Part shown: positions 26,115-35,578 of the stretch, piece by piece | How positions within the stretch are numbered: the first letter of the stretch is position 1 | Layout of the letters: every line of letters begins with the position of its first letter | From: Pseudomonadota bacterium | Lineage (GTDB): Bacteria > Pseudomonadota > Gammaproteobacteria > Acidiferrobacterales > Acidiferrobacteraceae | Reading direction: 5' to 3' | DNA length: 48,022 nucleotides | Assembly: GCA_021777335.1 (NCBI GenBank) | Contig: JAJYDT010000013.1 | Location: 1 to 48,022 of the forward strand | Notes under the pieces: model-generated | Told to the model about the DNA's origin: nothing | What the model saw: the letters and a program-made list of their open reading frames with translations, nothing else | The model's database searches: none | Translations under genes and position numbers: made by a program

Positions 26115-27325
26115 ACCTCCTCGTACTTGCCAGCACTGCCGCAATTGCCGCCGTGGTTGGCTGGGCTGTGGCGTCCTGGCGGCATCAGCGGCGTCTGGGT
26201 GCGCTCGAGGCAGAGCTCACGCTCGAACGCACCCAGGCAAGGACCCTTGAGGACCGGTTCGCCCGGTTGTCACAGGACGCGCTTGAACGCAACCGCCATG
26301 CCTTCCTCGATCTCGCCACCGAAAAGCTTCGGGAGTTCCGGATGACGGCAGAACATGAGCTTGGCCGGCGCGAACAGGCGGTCGAACATATGGTGAAACC
26401 CATTCGCGAGGCTCTGGACAAAACCGAACAGCAGTTGCGCGCAATCGAGCGCGAACGTGTCGCGGCCTATGCCGGACTGTCTCAGGAACTGAAGACGCTG
26501 ACCGAGACACATCGGATGCTCCAGGGTGAGACGCGGCAGCTCGCACAGGCGCTCAGGCAGCCGCAGGTTCGCGGCCGCTGGGGCGAAATGACACTGAAAC
26601 GGCTCGCAGAGCTCGCCGGCATGGTCGAGCATTGTGATTTTTTTGAGCAGGAGTCAGTCCGCAGCGACGGCATCGACCTGAGACCGGACATGGTGATCCG
26701 CATGCCCGGGGGGCGTGAGGTTGTGCTCGACGCGAAGACTCCACTGGATGCCTATCTTAAGGCGCTAGAAACGACCGACGACAGTCATCGCGCGGACCAG
26801 CTCAGGCGGCACGCGCTTGCCATGCGCGAGCATGTCCGCAGACTCTCCGGCAAGGCGTACTGGAACCAGTTTGCCAACGCGCCGGACTTCGTGGTGATGT
26901 TTATCCCGGGCGACCAGTTCCTGGGCGCCGCACTCGACGCCGATCACCGCCTGCTCGAGGACGCGCTGGCACAGCAGGTCATCCTCGCCACACCGACCAG
27001 CCTGGTCGCGCTATTACGCGCCATCGCCTTCGGCTGGCGTCAGCGGCAGCTCGAAGAAAACGCCGGACAGATCCGCAAAACCGGGGAAGACCTCTATGCG
27101 CGCCTCGCAGTGTTCAGCGAGCACCTTGCCCAGATTGGCCGCGGACTCGAAAACGGCGTTAACGCCTACAACAACGCAATCGGCTCGTTCGAGCGCAAGC
27201 TGCTGCCCGGAGCACGCCGGTTTGTCGAAATGGGGGTCGGTGTCAAAAAGGTGATCGAGACGCCCGTGCCCGTGGAAACGAACCTGCGGAGTCCCGAAAA
27301 GCCCGAGCGGCCCCCCGAATCCTGA
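26111..27325 (+). CDS. rmuC: DNA recombination protein RmuC
   Basis: This 404-residue protein has an N-terminal membrane anchor (~3-20), a coiled coil (~28-140) and the RmuC nuclease-like domain. That domain carries RGRWGEMTLKRLAELAGM, RPDMVIRMPGGREVVLDAKTPLDAY and FVVMFIPGDQFLGAAL. RmuC limits inversions at short inverted repeats in E. coli. The GTG start overlaps the gph stop (GTGA). It ends 12 bp from the convergent queD. Confidence 0.95.
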   Translation: MNLLVLASTAAIAAVVGWAVASWRHQRRLGALEAELTLERTQARTLEDRFARLSQDALERNRHAFLDLATEKLREFRMTAEHELGRREQAVEHMVKPIREALDKTEQQLRAIERERVAAYAGLSQELKTLTETHRMLQGETRQLAQALRQPQVRGRWGEMTLKRLAELAGMVEHCDFFEQESVRSDGIDLRPDMVIRMPGGREVVLDAKTPLDAYLKALETTDDSHRADQLRRHALAMREHVRRLSGKAYWNQFANAPDFVVMFIPGDQFLGAALDADHRLLEDALAQQVILATPTSLVALLRAIAFGWRQRQLEENAGQIRKTGEDLYARLAVFSEHLAQIGRGLENGVNAYNNAIGSFERKLLPGARRFVEMGVGVKKVIETPVPVETNLRSPEKPERPPES

Positions 27326-27337
27326 CATCCGGTTGGC

Positions 27338-27700
27338 TTACACGTCCTCGCCGGAATAACGGCAACCCGCCGTGCAGGTTTCATGCACTACCACTTGACA
27401 CAAGGACGGAAGCGACGACTTGAGCTCGCGCCAGATCCAGCGTGCCAAGTGCTCGCTCGTCGGGTTCTCGAGACCCGGGATCTCATTCAGATACCGGTGG
27501 TCGAGCCGTTCCCAGACCGGCGCAAATGCGGCCTTGAGGTCGGCAAAATCCATGACCCAGCCCTGCTCCGGGTGCAACGGCCCGCGGACATGCAGCTCGA
27601 TGCGGAACGAGTGGCCATGGAGTCGGGCGCATTTGTGGGCCGGCGGCAGATGGGACAGCCGGTGTGCCGCCTCGATCTGAAAAATCTTGAAGATTTCCAC
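27338..27700 (-). CDS. queD: 6-carboxytetrahydropterin synthase
   Basis: This 120-residue protein of the PTPS fold makes 6-carboxytetrahydropterin in queuosine synthesis. The zinc His is in [10 protein letters not shown] and the catalytic Cys with the zinc HxH pair is in [32 protein letters not shown] and [13 protein letters not shown] complete the family pattern. GTG 27700 gives the expected N-terminus [13 protein letters not shown]; a frame extending to 27868 is unsupported. It is a single gene on the minus strand, convergent with rmuC. Confidence 0.93.
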   Translation of the reverse strand: MEIFKIFQIEAAHRLSHLPPAHKCARLHGHSFRIELHVRGPLHPEQGWVMDFADLKAAFAPVWERLDHRYLNEIPGLENPTSEHLARWIWRELKSSLPSLCQVVVHETCTAGCRYSGEDV

Positions 27701-27907
27701 GCGCAGCCCCGTTTGAATCCGGCGGATTCTAGCGCAATGGCCGACGCCCCGCACCCTTCCCGGCAGCAATCCGCTCGATCCCTCCGGGGAAATCACGGCC
27801 TCGGGGCCACAGAGGTGGAAGGACCATGAACGGCCGGTACCGATCCTGGCCCACAGGGCGCGCCACATGGTCCAAATCTTGCAATCTCTGCCATGGAGGT
27901 CGTCCCC

Positions 27908-30085
27908 ATGACCGCGATTTCAGAACAGGATCAGATCTTATTCTTCAAGGCGCGCGCGTCGCGTTACGCCCTGTACGGTGTACTCATCGCGGGCGCAAGC
28001 GTCGTGCTCGCGACGTTGCTTGTGAGCTACGTGATGCAGGGCGGTGTCTCCGTCGACGGCATCATTGCTGGACAGCATTCGAATATCGCCCTGAGAGTGC
28101 TGGATGTCATGCCGTTCCTCTTTGCCGCATGGGGTCAGTACGCCGGCCGGAACATGGCGCAGGCTGCCAGCCGGATCGTTACCGACCGCCTTCAGGGGCT
28201 GCGCAAGGCACTGGTCCAGGCGAACTCCGACAGCCAGGCAAAGAGCACTTTCTTCTCAAAAATGAGTCATGAGCTGCGCACTCCGATGAACGGCATCCTT
28301 GGCACCTCGGAGCTGCTCTCAGCGACCGAGCTTTCCGACGAGCAGCGGCGCTATGTGCGTCTGGTCCAGCTGTCCGCCCAGTCGCTGCTCAATATCGTTA
28401 ACGACCTGCTCGACTTCTCGAAGATCGAGGCGGGCCATCTGAAGCTCGAACAGATCGAGTTTGACATCCATGAGTGTCTGGAGGCCCCTGTGGCCCTGCT
28501 GCAGCAGCAGGCGCGGCTCAAGGGGCTGAATCTCACCGCAAAGATAGATCCCTCGCTGTCAAAGACACTCCTTGGGGACCCTGGGCGGCTGCGGCAGATC
28601 GTCATCAACCTGATCGGGAATGCTGTCAAATTCACGCATCAGGGCGGGGTACAGGTGAAAGCGGCTCCGATCGCCGAGACAAAGAGTGCGTTGACAGTCC
28701 GCATCGCCGTTTCAGACAGCGGGATCGGCATCAGCACGGAAGCGAGGCAACGCCTGTTCCAGCCTTATGTGCAGGCAAAAGCGTCGACCGCACGTGAATA
28801 CGGCGGCACCGGCCTCGGGCTTGCGATCAGCAAGGAACTGACTGAGGTGATGGGCGGTCGCATCGGCGTAAGCAGCGAGGAAGGCCACGGCAGCACGTTC
28901 TGGATCGAGATTCCCTTCAAGAAGGCGAAAACACAGGCTCCCAAGATACGCAAACTCCCGCTCGCAGGGCGCCGGATCCTGATCGCGCACGCACCCGCCG
29001 CTGCCGAACCCTGGGTCGCACAATACCTTACGGCACTCGGCATGGAGGTGGAGCAGACCACCGAAGGACACTATGCGCGCGCGCGTCTGGCTGAAGCCGC
29101 AGAGCAGGGGCGTCCGTTCGACATAGCCCTGATCGACCTGTTTGTCTCCGGCACTGGTGGCGAGGATCTGGGCGCCGCGATCAAGGAGGCGCCTGCGCTC
29201 GCGGACATTGCCCTGCTCATGATCACCTCCGCCGGCCAACGCGGCGATGCGTTACGCGCCAAGGAGATCGGCTTCGCCGGCTATCTCACGCGCCCGCTCA
29301 CCAAGCATCTGCTGGCAGCCGCGCTCGGGCGCGCCTTGAGCCAGAAGGTTGACGGATCGCCGCAACCAGAATTCATCACCAAGTACACCCTCGGCGCGCA
29401 ATCGCCCCGCATACTGGTCGTCGAGGATTCGGCGATCAATCGCGAAATTGCGCTGCACGCGCTCGCGCCCCACGGCTACCTGCTAGACTTCGCGCGTAAC
29501 GGGGCCGAGGGCATCAAGGCGGCGCAAACACAGCGTTACGACCTGCTACTCATTGATCTGCAGATGCCGGTAGTCGATGGCCTCAAGGCCACCGAGGAGA
29601 TCCGCGCCCTGCCAAATCGCGATGAACAGGGGCCAATCGTGATTCTGACCGCTGGTACGACCGAGGAGGTGCGCGAGCAGTGTCTTTCGGCTGGCGCGGC
29701 CGACGTGATCATCAAGCCACCCGGCGCCGACATGCTCGTTGCGGTTGTCGAGCGCTTCCTGAAACCGGGGACCGAAACCCAGGTAGTCGCAACACCGCCG
29801 ACGCGGCTATCGTCTGATCCCGCATTCGCACGCGTGTTTGTCAACGAGGCCGACGGCCGCATCGCATCCCTGCGGACCGCGCTTGCGAAGGCGGATGGCG
29901 AGACTGTGGCACGCGAGGCACATACGCTGAAGAGTACTGCGCTGCACTTCGCGGCGGCGGACTTGAGCGATACCGCTTCCCGTGTGGAATCACTTGCCCG
30001 CGCGGGACAACTTGTGCAGGTTCAGGCGATCGTGCCCGATCTCGAGATGTACTACGGAGAACTGCGCGCCCAGCTTGTGGATTGA
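27908..30085 (+). CDS. Unorthodox hybrid sensor histidine kinase (HisKA-HATPase-REC-REC-HPt)
   Basis: This 725-residue membrane kinase has two hydrophobic segments (~20-43 and ~61-79) with almost no periplasmic sensor between them. HisKA follows with H121 in [13 protein letters not shown], then HATPase (N234/N238, DSGIGI at 270). A first receiver (~356-475) keeps D410 but has lost its acidic pair (AHAP) and has Arg for the switch Lys. The second receiver (~500-617) has E506/D507, D550 and K603. The HPt domain has H672 in AHTLKST. GGAGG 8 nt before ATG 27908 decides the start over 27893. The output partner is not obvious; a receiver-only-type regulator lies at 33637. Confidence 0.92.
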   Translation: MTAISEQDQILFFKARASRYALYGVLIAGASVVLATLLVSYVMQGGVSVDGIIAGQHSNIALRVLDVMPFLFAAWGQYAGRNMAQAASRIVTDRLQGLRKALVQANSDSQAKSTFFSKMSHELRTPMNGILGTSELLSATELSDEQRRYVRLVQLSAQSLLNIVNDLLDFSKIEAGHLKLEQIEFDIHECLEAPVALLQQQARLKGLNLTAKIDPSLSKTLLGDPGRLRQIVINLIGNAVKFTHQGGVQVKAAPIAETKSALTVRIAVSDSGIGISTEARQRLFQPYVQAKASTAREYGGTGLGLAISKELTEVMGGRIGVSSEEGHGSTFWIEIPFKKAKTQAPKIRKLPLAGRRILIAHAPAAAEPWVAQYLTALGMEVEQTTEGHYARARLAEAAEQGRPFDIALIDLFVSGTGGEDLGAAIKEAPALADIALLMITSAGQRGDALRAKEIGFAGYLTRPLTKHLLAAALGRALSQKVDGSPQPEFITKYTLGAQSPRILVVEDSAINREIALHALAPHGYLLDFARNGAEGIKAAQTQRYDLLLIDLQMPVVDGLKATEEIRALPNRDEQGPIVILTAGTTEEVREQCLSAGAADVIIKPPGADMLVAVVERFLKPGTETQVVATPPTRLSSDPAFARVFVNEADGRIASLRTALAKADGETVAREAHTLKSTALHFAAADLSDTASRVESLARAGQLVQVQAIVPDLEMYYGELRAQLVD

Positions 30086-30173
30086 GCGCGCCGCCGGCCT
30101 GGTCTTGCCTGTATCACGGGCATACGCAAAGGGATACCCGCACAGATTCCTGGCGTAATCCTTGTGCACGCCG

Positions 30174-30947
30174 TCAGGCGCGGGTCGCGCGCCCTTTGAG
30201 ATCACAGAGACGGCTGAGCGCCGGCAACGTGACCCGATCGATCGGCTGGTCTTCCCACCCGCCCGCAAACACCCGACAGGCGCGACCCGGCTCGCCGAGA
30301 TCTGACAGGACGACCGCGGCCCCTTTGAATGACTGCGCGCGGGTGTAGTCGTTCACCGTGACCACGGTGGCAAGGCCCGCACCGAGTGCCGAGGCAAGAC
30401 CGTTTTCCGAATCCTCGAATGCCACGCACGAGTCGGGCGGAAGGCGGAGCGCCTTCAAGACATGATGGTAGATGTCGGGCGCGGGCTTCTTGGCCGGCAC
30501 GATGTCGCCGGCACCGATGGCGGCAAACCATTCGTTCCATGAAGGCCCAAGCGCCCGGCCAAGAAGCGCACGCACGTTGTCCGGCGTCGTCGTGGTCGCG
30601 ATCGCAAGCCTCACCCCTGCTGCCCTGGCCTCGGTCAGCAACCGCCGCACCCCGGGACGCAGGGGAATCCCCTCTTCCTCGATCAAGGCGGCATACTCTA
30701 GTGTCTTCAGGCGATGCACTTCCTGCACCAAGGCATTGTCGACCGGCTCTTTGTGGTAGCGCTCGGTGTAATGCCGGATGCGCTCCTTGCCGCCAGTGAC
30801 TGCCAAGAGCGCCCCGTAGAGCGGAACATCCCATGTCCAGTCGAGCCCGACCCTTGCAAACGCCCGATTGAACGCAACCCGGTGACCGTCGCGCTCGGTA
30901 TCGGCGAGCGTTCCGTCGACATCAAAGACCAGCGCCTGAAGCGGCAT
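30174..30947 (-). CDS. CbbY-like HAD phosphatase
   Basis: This 257-residue HAD hydrolase has motif I LVFDVDGTLADTERDGHRVAFN, motif II IATTTTPDN, Lys in VPAKKPAPDIY and motif IV AFEDSENGLASALGAG. The cap sequence with GGKERIRHY is typical of CbbY, which removes xylulose-1,5-bisphosphate, an inhibitor of RuBisCO. No RuBisCO gene is in the window, so the role is only suggested. ATG 30947 is preferred because AAGGGG lies 8 nt upstream; an in-frame GTG lies 9 nt further upstream. Confidence 0.87.
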   Translation of the reverse strand: MPLQALVFDVDGTLADTERDGHRVAFNRAFARVGLDWTWDVPLYGALLAVTGGKERIRHYTERYHKEPVDNALVQEVHRLKTLEYAALIEEEGIPLRPGVRRLLTEARAAGVRLAIATTTTPDNVRALLGRALGPSWNEWFAAIGAGDIVPAKKPAPDIYHHVLKALRLPPDSCVAFEDSENGLASALGAGLATVVTVNDYTRAQSFKGAAVVLSDLGEPGRACRVFAGGWEDQPIDRVTLPALSRLCDLKGRATRA

Positions 30948-31110
30948 CACCTTCACCCCTTTGTTTATAAAGATACATTGAAAGCATTAACCGATTTCGG
31001 CTGGGGCTTCCAGTGCCAGGAACAGGCGTTCGAAAGGCATGAACACCTTCCGGCGCCCCCCATCCGGACCCGAGATCGAACGACATCCCCCCCGCCCAAG
31101 GGTCACTTTG

Positions 31111-31139
31111 TTGCACGGCGCGACCCTTTTTGGTATAGA
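31111..31139 (+). promoter_or_regulatory. dksA promoter
   Basis: TTGCAC (31111-31116), a 17-bp spacer and TATAGA (31134-31139) form a good sigma-70 promoter ~48 nt before the dksA ATG. The following bases TTCGCGC give a GC-containing discriminator. Confidence 0.65.
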
Positions 31140-31187
31140 TTCGCGCTTAATTTTTCAGGGCCGCGCGCCCGAGCAGCAGGAGTCAGT

Positions 31188-31631
31188 ATGCCCGTAAGCA
31201 AAAAAAAGGAATCTCCAGCCAATCTGGTGCACGGAATCAAACCGTATACCGAACGGAACGGCGAAGAATACATGAACAAGAAGCAGATGGACCATTTCCG
31301 GTCGATCCTGCTTTCCTGGAAACAGGAACTCATTGAAGAAGTCTCACGGACGGTCCATGCCATGCAGGATGAGACCGCGAACCATCCGGACCCGAACGAC
31401 CGCGCGAGCCAGGAAACGGATATGTCGATTGAGCTGCGCAATCGCGAGCGCGAGCGCAAACTGATCCGGAAGATCGACGAGGCACTCGGGCGCATCGATG
31501 CCGACGATTATGGGTTCTGCGAGAGCTGTGGCGTCGAGATCGGGGTGCAGAGGCTCGAGGCGCGCCCGACCGCGACCTTGTGTATCGACTGCAAGACACT
31601 CGACGAAATCCGCGAAAAACAGATGGGATAG
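31188..31631 (+). CDS. dksA: RNA polymerase-binding transcription factor DksA
   Basis: This 147-residue factor binds the RNA polymerase secondary channel and, with ppGpp, controls rRNA and amino-acid promoters. The coiled-coil tip DPNDRA keeps the essential D-x-x-D-x-A. The zinc finger is CESCGVEIG...LCIDC with four cysteines. MNKKQMDHFRSILLSWKQEL is the classic globular start, preceded by a ~28-residue tail. GGAG 6 nt before ATG 31188 fixes the start. It has its own promoter. Confidence 0.97.
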   Translation: MPVSKKKESPANLVHGIKPYTERNGEEYMNKKQMDHFRSILLSWKQELIEEVSRTVHAMQDETANHPDPNDRASQETDMSIELRNRERERKLIRKIDEALGRIDADDYGFCESCGVEIGVQRLEARPTATLCIDCKTLDEIREKQMG

Positions 31632-31641
31632 AGATAAAGAC

Positions 31642-31670
31642 AGGGGGGTCTCCCGGCCCCTCTACCTTTT
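31642..31670 (+). terminator. Weak hairpin with T-run after dksA
   Basis: AGGGG, a ~10-nt loop and CCCCT are followed by CTACC and four Ts. It ends 10 nt before the pyrC start, so it may act as a partial terminator or attenuator between dksA and pyrC. Confidence 0.3.
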
Positions 31671-31679
31671 CCGCGCCAC

Positions 31680-32996
31680 TTGTTTACCCTCCTCATCCGT
31701 AACTGCCGCATCGTCCAGCCGGACGCCTCGATCATCGAGGGCGATATTGCCTGCCGCGATGGCCGCATCGAGCGGATCGCCCCGGCCATCGACGCTGCGG
31801 CCGGGGAAACCGTGGAGGCGCAGGGACGCCTGCTGCTCCCTGGAGCCATTGATCCTCAGGTCCATTTCCGGGAACCGGGCCACGAGCACAAGGAGGATCT
31901 CGCGAGCGGATCACGGGCCGCGGCACGCGGCGGCATCACAAGCTTTCTCGAGATGCCAAACACAATGCCACCCACGATAACCCAGGCGGCGCTCGACGAT
32001 AAGCTCGCGCGCGCCGCGCGCGGCTCGGTCGTGAATTACGGGTTCTTTGTAGGGGCAACGGCGACCAACGTGGACACGCTTGAACAGATGGCGCCGGCAT
32101 GCGGCATCAAGGTATTCATGGGCGCAAGCACCGGGGATCTGCTGGTCGACCGCCGCGAGGATCTTGAGCGCATCTTCGCCACCGGACACCGCCTGATCGC
32201 GGTGCACGCGGAAGACCAGGCATGCATCGAGCAGCATCGCGCACTGTTTGCGGACAGGCGGGATCCGGCGTCACATTCTGACATCCGCCCGGCGGAGTGC
32301 GCGCTCAAAGCCACGACGCTCGCGCTGGAACTCTCGAAACGCTACCGCCGCAGACTTCATATCCTGCACGTCTCGACCAAAGAGGAGGTGGCGCTTCTGC
32401 GCCGCGACAAGCCCCCATGGGTGACGGCCGAGGCCGTACCAAACCATCTGTTCCTGAACCGTTCTGACTATGAACGCCAGGGTGCCCGGGTGATCATGAA
32501 TCCTCCAATCCGCGACCACGAGGACAATGAGGCGTTGTGGGCCGCGCTGCAGGATGGTGTGCTCGACTTCATCGCCACGGACCATGCACCCCATACGCTT
32601 GAGGAGAAGCAGGGCTGGCCGGCGCCATCAGGGATGCCTGGCGTGGAAACCTCGTTACCGCTGATACTCACGGAGTGGCGCGCGGGTCGCTGTACGCTCG
32701 CGCAGGTGTTGCGCTGGATGTCAGCATCCGCAGCGGATGCCTATGGACTCATTGGCAAAGGCCGCGTCGCGGAAGGGTTTGACGCCGACCTGACCCTGGT
32801 CGATATCGACCATATACGGGTGGCACGCGATGCCGACATGATGACCAAGGTGCGCTGGACACCCTTTGATGGCCGCGCCTTGACAGGGTGGCCAGTACTG
32901 ACGGTCGTTGCGGGGCGTGTCGTATTTGACGGTGAACAAATCCGCCCAGGCGTGCGCGGGCTGCCCCTGCGCTATGCGCCGAGACCCAACGGGTGA
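31680..32996 (+). CDS. pyrC: Dihydroorotase (type I)
   Basis: This 438-residue enzyme closes carbamoyl-aspartate to dihydroorotate in pyrimidine synthesis. Zinc ligands lie in DPQVHFREPGHEHKEDL, the bridging Lys in GIKVFMGAST, His in VHAEDQ and ILHVSTKEE, and the catalytic Asp in FIATDHAPH. The start must be TTG 31680: the frame is closed upstream at 31637 and contains no ATG or GTG between. No ribosome site precedes it, which suggests low or coupled expression. dedA overlaps its end by 4 nt. Confidence 0.92.
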   Translation: MFTLLIRNCRIVQPDASIIEGDIACRDGRIERIAPAIDAAAGETVEAQGRLLLPGAIDPQVHFREPGHEHKEDLASGSRAAARGGITSFLEMPNTMPPTITQAALDDKLARAARGSVVNYGFFVGATATNVDTLEQMAPACGIKVFMGASTGDLLVDRREDLERIFATGHRLIAVHAEDQACIEQHRALFADRRDPASHSDIRPAECALKATTLALELSKRYRRRLHILHVSTKEEVALLRRDKPPWVTAEAVPNHLFLNRSDYERQGARVIMNPPIRDHEDNEALWAALQDGVLDFIATDHAPHTLEEKQGWPAPSGMPGVETSLPLILTEWRAGRCTLAQVLRWMSASAADAYGLIGKGRVAEGFDADLTLVDIDHIRVARDADMMTKVRWTPFDGRALTGWPVLTVVAGRVVFDGEQIRPGVRGLPLRYAPRPNG

Positions 32997-33586
32997 TCGA
33001 AACTCTCGGCGCTGCACTCCTGGCGATCATTGGTCGCTGGGGTTACGTGGGGTTGGCGCTGCTCATGACTTTTGAAAGCGCATGCATCCCGCTGCCCTCC
33101 GAGATCATCATGCCGTTCGCAGGTTACCTCGTCTTTACCGGTGCCATGAGCATCACCGGCGCGACTCTTGCCGGCACCGCCGGCTGCGTAATCGGCTCAC
33201 TCATCGCCTATGCAATCGGGGCTGGAGGCGGCCGGACATGGCTTGAACGCCACGGCCGTTACCTCCTCATCCAAAAAGCCGATCTCGATTGGGCGGACCA
33301 GTGGTTCACACGCCATGGTGATGCCACCGTGTTCGTAGGCCGTCTGCTGCCGGTCGTGCGCACATTCATTGCGCTACCGGCCGGCGTGTCCCGCATGAAC
33401 CGCGTGCGTTTTGTCCTTTATACGGCGGCAGGCTCTGTCCTGTGGTGTCTCGGGCTTGTCCTGATTGGCGCGCACCTGGGGCAGAAATGGCGGTCACTTG
33501 CGCCCTATTTCCACCGTTTCGACGTGCTGATCGCAGCCCTTGGGGTGCTCGGCGTCGTGCTCTACGTGCGTCGACACTGGCGCTAA
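32993..33586 (+). CDS. DedA-family membrane protein
   Basis: This 197-residue inner-membrane protein has the DedA (SNARE-associated) pattern: FESACIPLPSEIIMPFAGYLV, the glycine-rich GSLIAYAIGAGGGR and FVGRLLPVVRTFIALPAG with its essential Arg residues. About five membrane segments are seen. Members act in undecaprenyl-phosphate recycling or flipping and in membrane homeostasis; which of these applies is unknown. The GTG start overlaps the pyrC stop (GTGA). Confidence 0.92.
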   Translation: MIETLGAALLAIIGRWGYVGLALLMTFESACIPLPSEIIMPFAGYLVFTGAMSITGATLAGTAGCVIGSLIAYAIGAGGGRTWLERHGRYLLIQKADLDWADQWFTRHGDATVFVGRLLPVVRTFIALPAGVSRMNRVRFVLYTAAGSVLWCLGLVLIGAHLGQKWRSLAPYFHRFDVLIAALGVLGVVLYVRRHWR

Positions 33587-33636
33587 CTGTTTGAAAGGAC
33601 CGCACCTGTCGGCTATCTTTGGATGGAGCAGGGGTT

Positions 33637-34854
33637 TTGTGCACGATCCAGGTGATTTCCAGACCACAAATATTAATTGCGGACGACTCACGGGTGATCC
33701 GCAAAGTGATTGCCCAGATTCTCAAGATCGATTTTGACCTGATCGAGAAAGAGGACGGCGAGTCTGCATGGGAAGCGCTGCAAGACGATACGATCGACGT
33801 CGTCATCACCGACGTGGAGATGCCCCGGCTGGACGGATGTGAACTACTGACGCGCCTGCGCGCGTCTGAACGTCCCATACTGCGGGACATGCCCGTGATC
33901 GTCATCACCGGGGCCGATGATGAGGTGACGAAGAACCGCGCCTTCGAATGCGGGGCCACGGACTTCATCATTAAACCGATCGACCGGGTTCAGCTGCTCG
34001 CACGCGTGCGCGGCCAGGTGAAACTTGAACGGGACAACCGCCGCCTGGCAGTGATCGCGGCATCGACGATCGAGGACCCGGAGACCGGGATCAGCAATAA
34101 GCGCGGCCTGATGCAGCGCGGCGCGGCTGATTTCGCATACGCGCGCCGCCACGGCACTACGCTTGCCGCCGTCCGGTTCAACGTCTCTGTTCGAAATGGC
34201 GATCTGGCGAAGATCAGCCTGCTGTTCCGCACCCGCATCCGCCAGGAGGACACGCTCGCCCATCTCGGAAACGGCGCGTTTGCACTGCTCTCACCCTGCA
34301 CCGATGCTGACGAGGCTATGCTTTTGTCGGCACGGCTCCAGAGAGAGCTTGCAGCGCTGCAATCGCCTCAGGCGCATCTGACCCGGTACGGCATGGTCAG
34401 TCTTGGTGAAGCGGATAAAGATATCAGCGATCTTCTCCTCGGCGCCGAGCTCGCGGCCACGCCTCGGGACGTGACCACCACGACCGAATCTACCCCATCC
34501 CCACCAGTTCCTGACTTCCCCCTTGAGACACCGGATACCGAACGGTCACCCGGGGACGGCCTGTTGGAGGGCATCGTGCTTGAACCCGCGTCAGAGTCCG
34601 CAGTGACCGACAGGACCACAGACACGGCCCACGCAGACGATGGTCCTGCGCATGGGCCCGTCCCGTCACTTGACGCCGCACTCGATATGCTCCGGCAAGG
34701 TCGTTTCGATGCGCTGCGGCCACACCTGCATGCACTCGCGCTGCAGTCACTGCCGCTTATTGAGCTTTGCAACAGCGCATATAACCTTGGGCTGACGGTA
34801 GTCATCCGCTCGCTGCGGGACCGGCTCTCCCGACGGTCGGACAGCGACGCCTGA
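33637..34854 (+). CDS. Response regulator with degenerate GGDEF domain
   Basis: This ~405-residue protein has an intact receiver (residues ~10-128): D16/D17, phospho-acceptor D59 in VVITDVEMPRLDG, T91 and K113. A GGDEF-like domain follows (~145-250) in which the signature is GNGAF, so cyclic-di-GMP synthesis is not expected. A Pro/Thr/Asp-rich linker (~270-345) leads to a helical C-terminus. The start is uncertain: TTG 33637 has GGAG 8 nt upstream; TTG 33619 and GTG 33652 are alternatives. No DNA-binding domain is seen, so output is probably by protein contact. Confidence 0.8.
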   Translation: MCTIQVISRPQILIADDSRVIRKVIAQILKIDFDLIEKEDGESAWEALQDDTIDVVITDVEMPRLDGCELLTRLRASERPILRDMPVIVITGADDEVTKNRAFECGATDFIIKPIDRVQLLARVRGQVKLERDNRRLAVIAASTIEDPETGISNKRGLMQRGAADFAYARRHGTTLAAVRFNVSVRNGDLAKISLLFRTRIRQEDTLAHLGNGAFALLSPCTDADEAMLLSARLQRELAALQSPQAHLTRYGMVSLGEADKDISDLLLGAELAATPRDVTTTTESTPSPPVPDFPLETPDTERSPGDGLLEGIVLEPASESAVTDRTTDTAHADDGPAHGPVPSLDAALDMLRQGRFDALRPHLHALALQSLPLIELCNSAYNLGLTVVIRSLRDRLSRRSDSDA

Positions 34855-34898
34855 CCTCCTCCCCGGTCTGAAGTCTGGAGGTTCCGGCGGCGCTACGC

Positions 34899-34943
34899 AC
34901 GAGCCGACGCATCCGAAACCTGGGCCCTGGCTCGTACGGTTCT
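34899..34943 (+). other. Stem-loop resembling a degraded group II intron domain V
   Basis: GAGCCG (34901-34906) and CGTACGGTTCT (34933-34943) resemble the two ends of bacterial group II intron domain V and can pair, with a GAAA in between. The element is several bases longer than a real domain V, and an alternative 7-bp stem ACGAGCC/GGCTCGT is equally good. No intron-encoded protein is nearby. Treat as speculative. Confidence 0.2.
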
Positions 34944-35007
34944 CCGTGTGCGGTGGACTCCGGCCAACGGGTACAGCCACGCCATCCCTTTCGCCTATGT
35001 GCCGCAT

Positions 35008-35036
35008 TTGCCTGAAAGAGTGCAACCGGCTATAAA
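35008..35036 (+). promoter_or_regulatory. Promoter upstream of the 35080 gene and acs
   Basis: TTGCCT (35008-35013), 17 bp and TATAAA (35031-35036) form a sigma-70-like promoter 43 nt before the ATG at 35080. acs lies 52 bp beyond that gene and could be read from the same promoter. Confidence 0.55.
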
Positions 35037-35079
35037 ATAGGCCTTGACACCGGCGTCGGCCGGTACACGGGAGGAGACA

Positions 35080-35526
35080 ATGACCGCGCCCCCTGTTACA
35101 CCGTTCCGTGCCCGCCTGCAGGGCCATTTTGTGAGCCTGCTGAGCTGGGAACATCTGACGTCGTTCTGGGACATCCTGCTTGCGCGTGCAGATGCCGGCT
35201 GGTATGTGTATGCCGTGGGCGAGGAGATACCGGTCGCACCCCGCACGGCAGAGCAGATCACGCGTTTCGTCCGCGAGGTCGATATGCTGCTGCACCGCGA
35301 CCACGATGAGGATTACTGTGGCATCGTCTATACCGACAGTCGCACGGAACCAACCCTCGTCAAGATCTTCGATCCCAACAACCTGGGAAGTTCGTGCGGT
35401 TCCAGCAAGAACCCGCCACCACCCCGGTGGATCCTCAGTCTGCAGGCGCCCGAAGCCCTGGATTCAGGCAGCACGGTTCCGGAAAGCAGACGGCGCTGGT
35501 GGAACGCGCTGTGGGTACAGACCTGA
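35080..35526 (+). CDS. Conserved hypothetical protein upstream of acs
   Basis: This 148-residue soluble protein of unknown function has no signal peptide or membrane segment. Notable stretches are [38 protein letters not shown] and [14 protein letters not shown], the kind of compact conserved blocks seen in real genes. Two cysteines (in DYCG and SSCG) could pair or bind metal. GGGAGGAG 4 nt before ATG 35080 is a strong ribosome site, and a promoter precedes it. No function is proposed; its place before acs hints at cotranscription. Confidence 0.75.
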   Translation: MTAPPVTPFRARLQGHFVSLLSWEHLTSFWDILLARADAGWYVYAVGEEIPVAPRTAEQITRFVREVDMLLHRDHDEDYCGIVYTDSRTEPTLVKIFDPNNLGSSCGSSKNPPPPRWILSLQAPEALDSGSTVPESRRRWWNALWVQT

Positions 35527-35578
35527 AGTACTGACTCACAAACCCGCCGGCCGATATCCGCATTCAAAGGAGTGGCAC

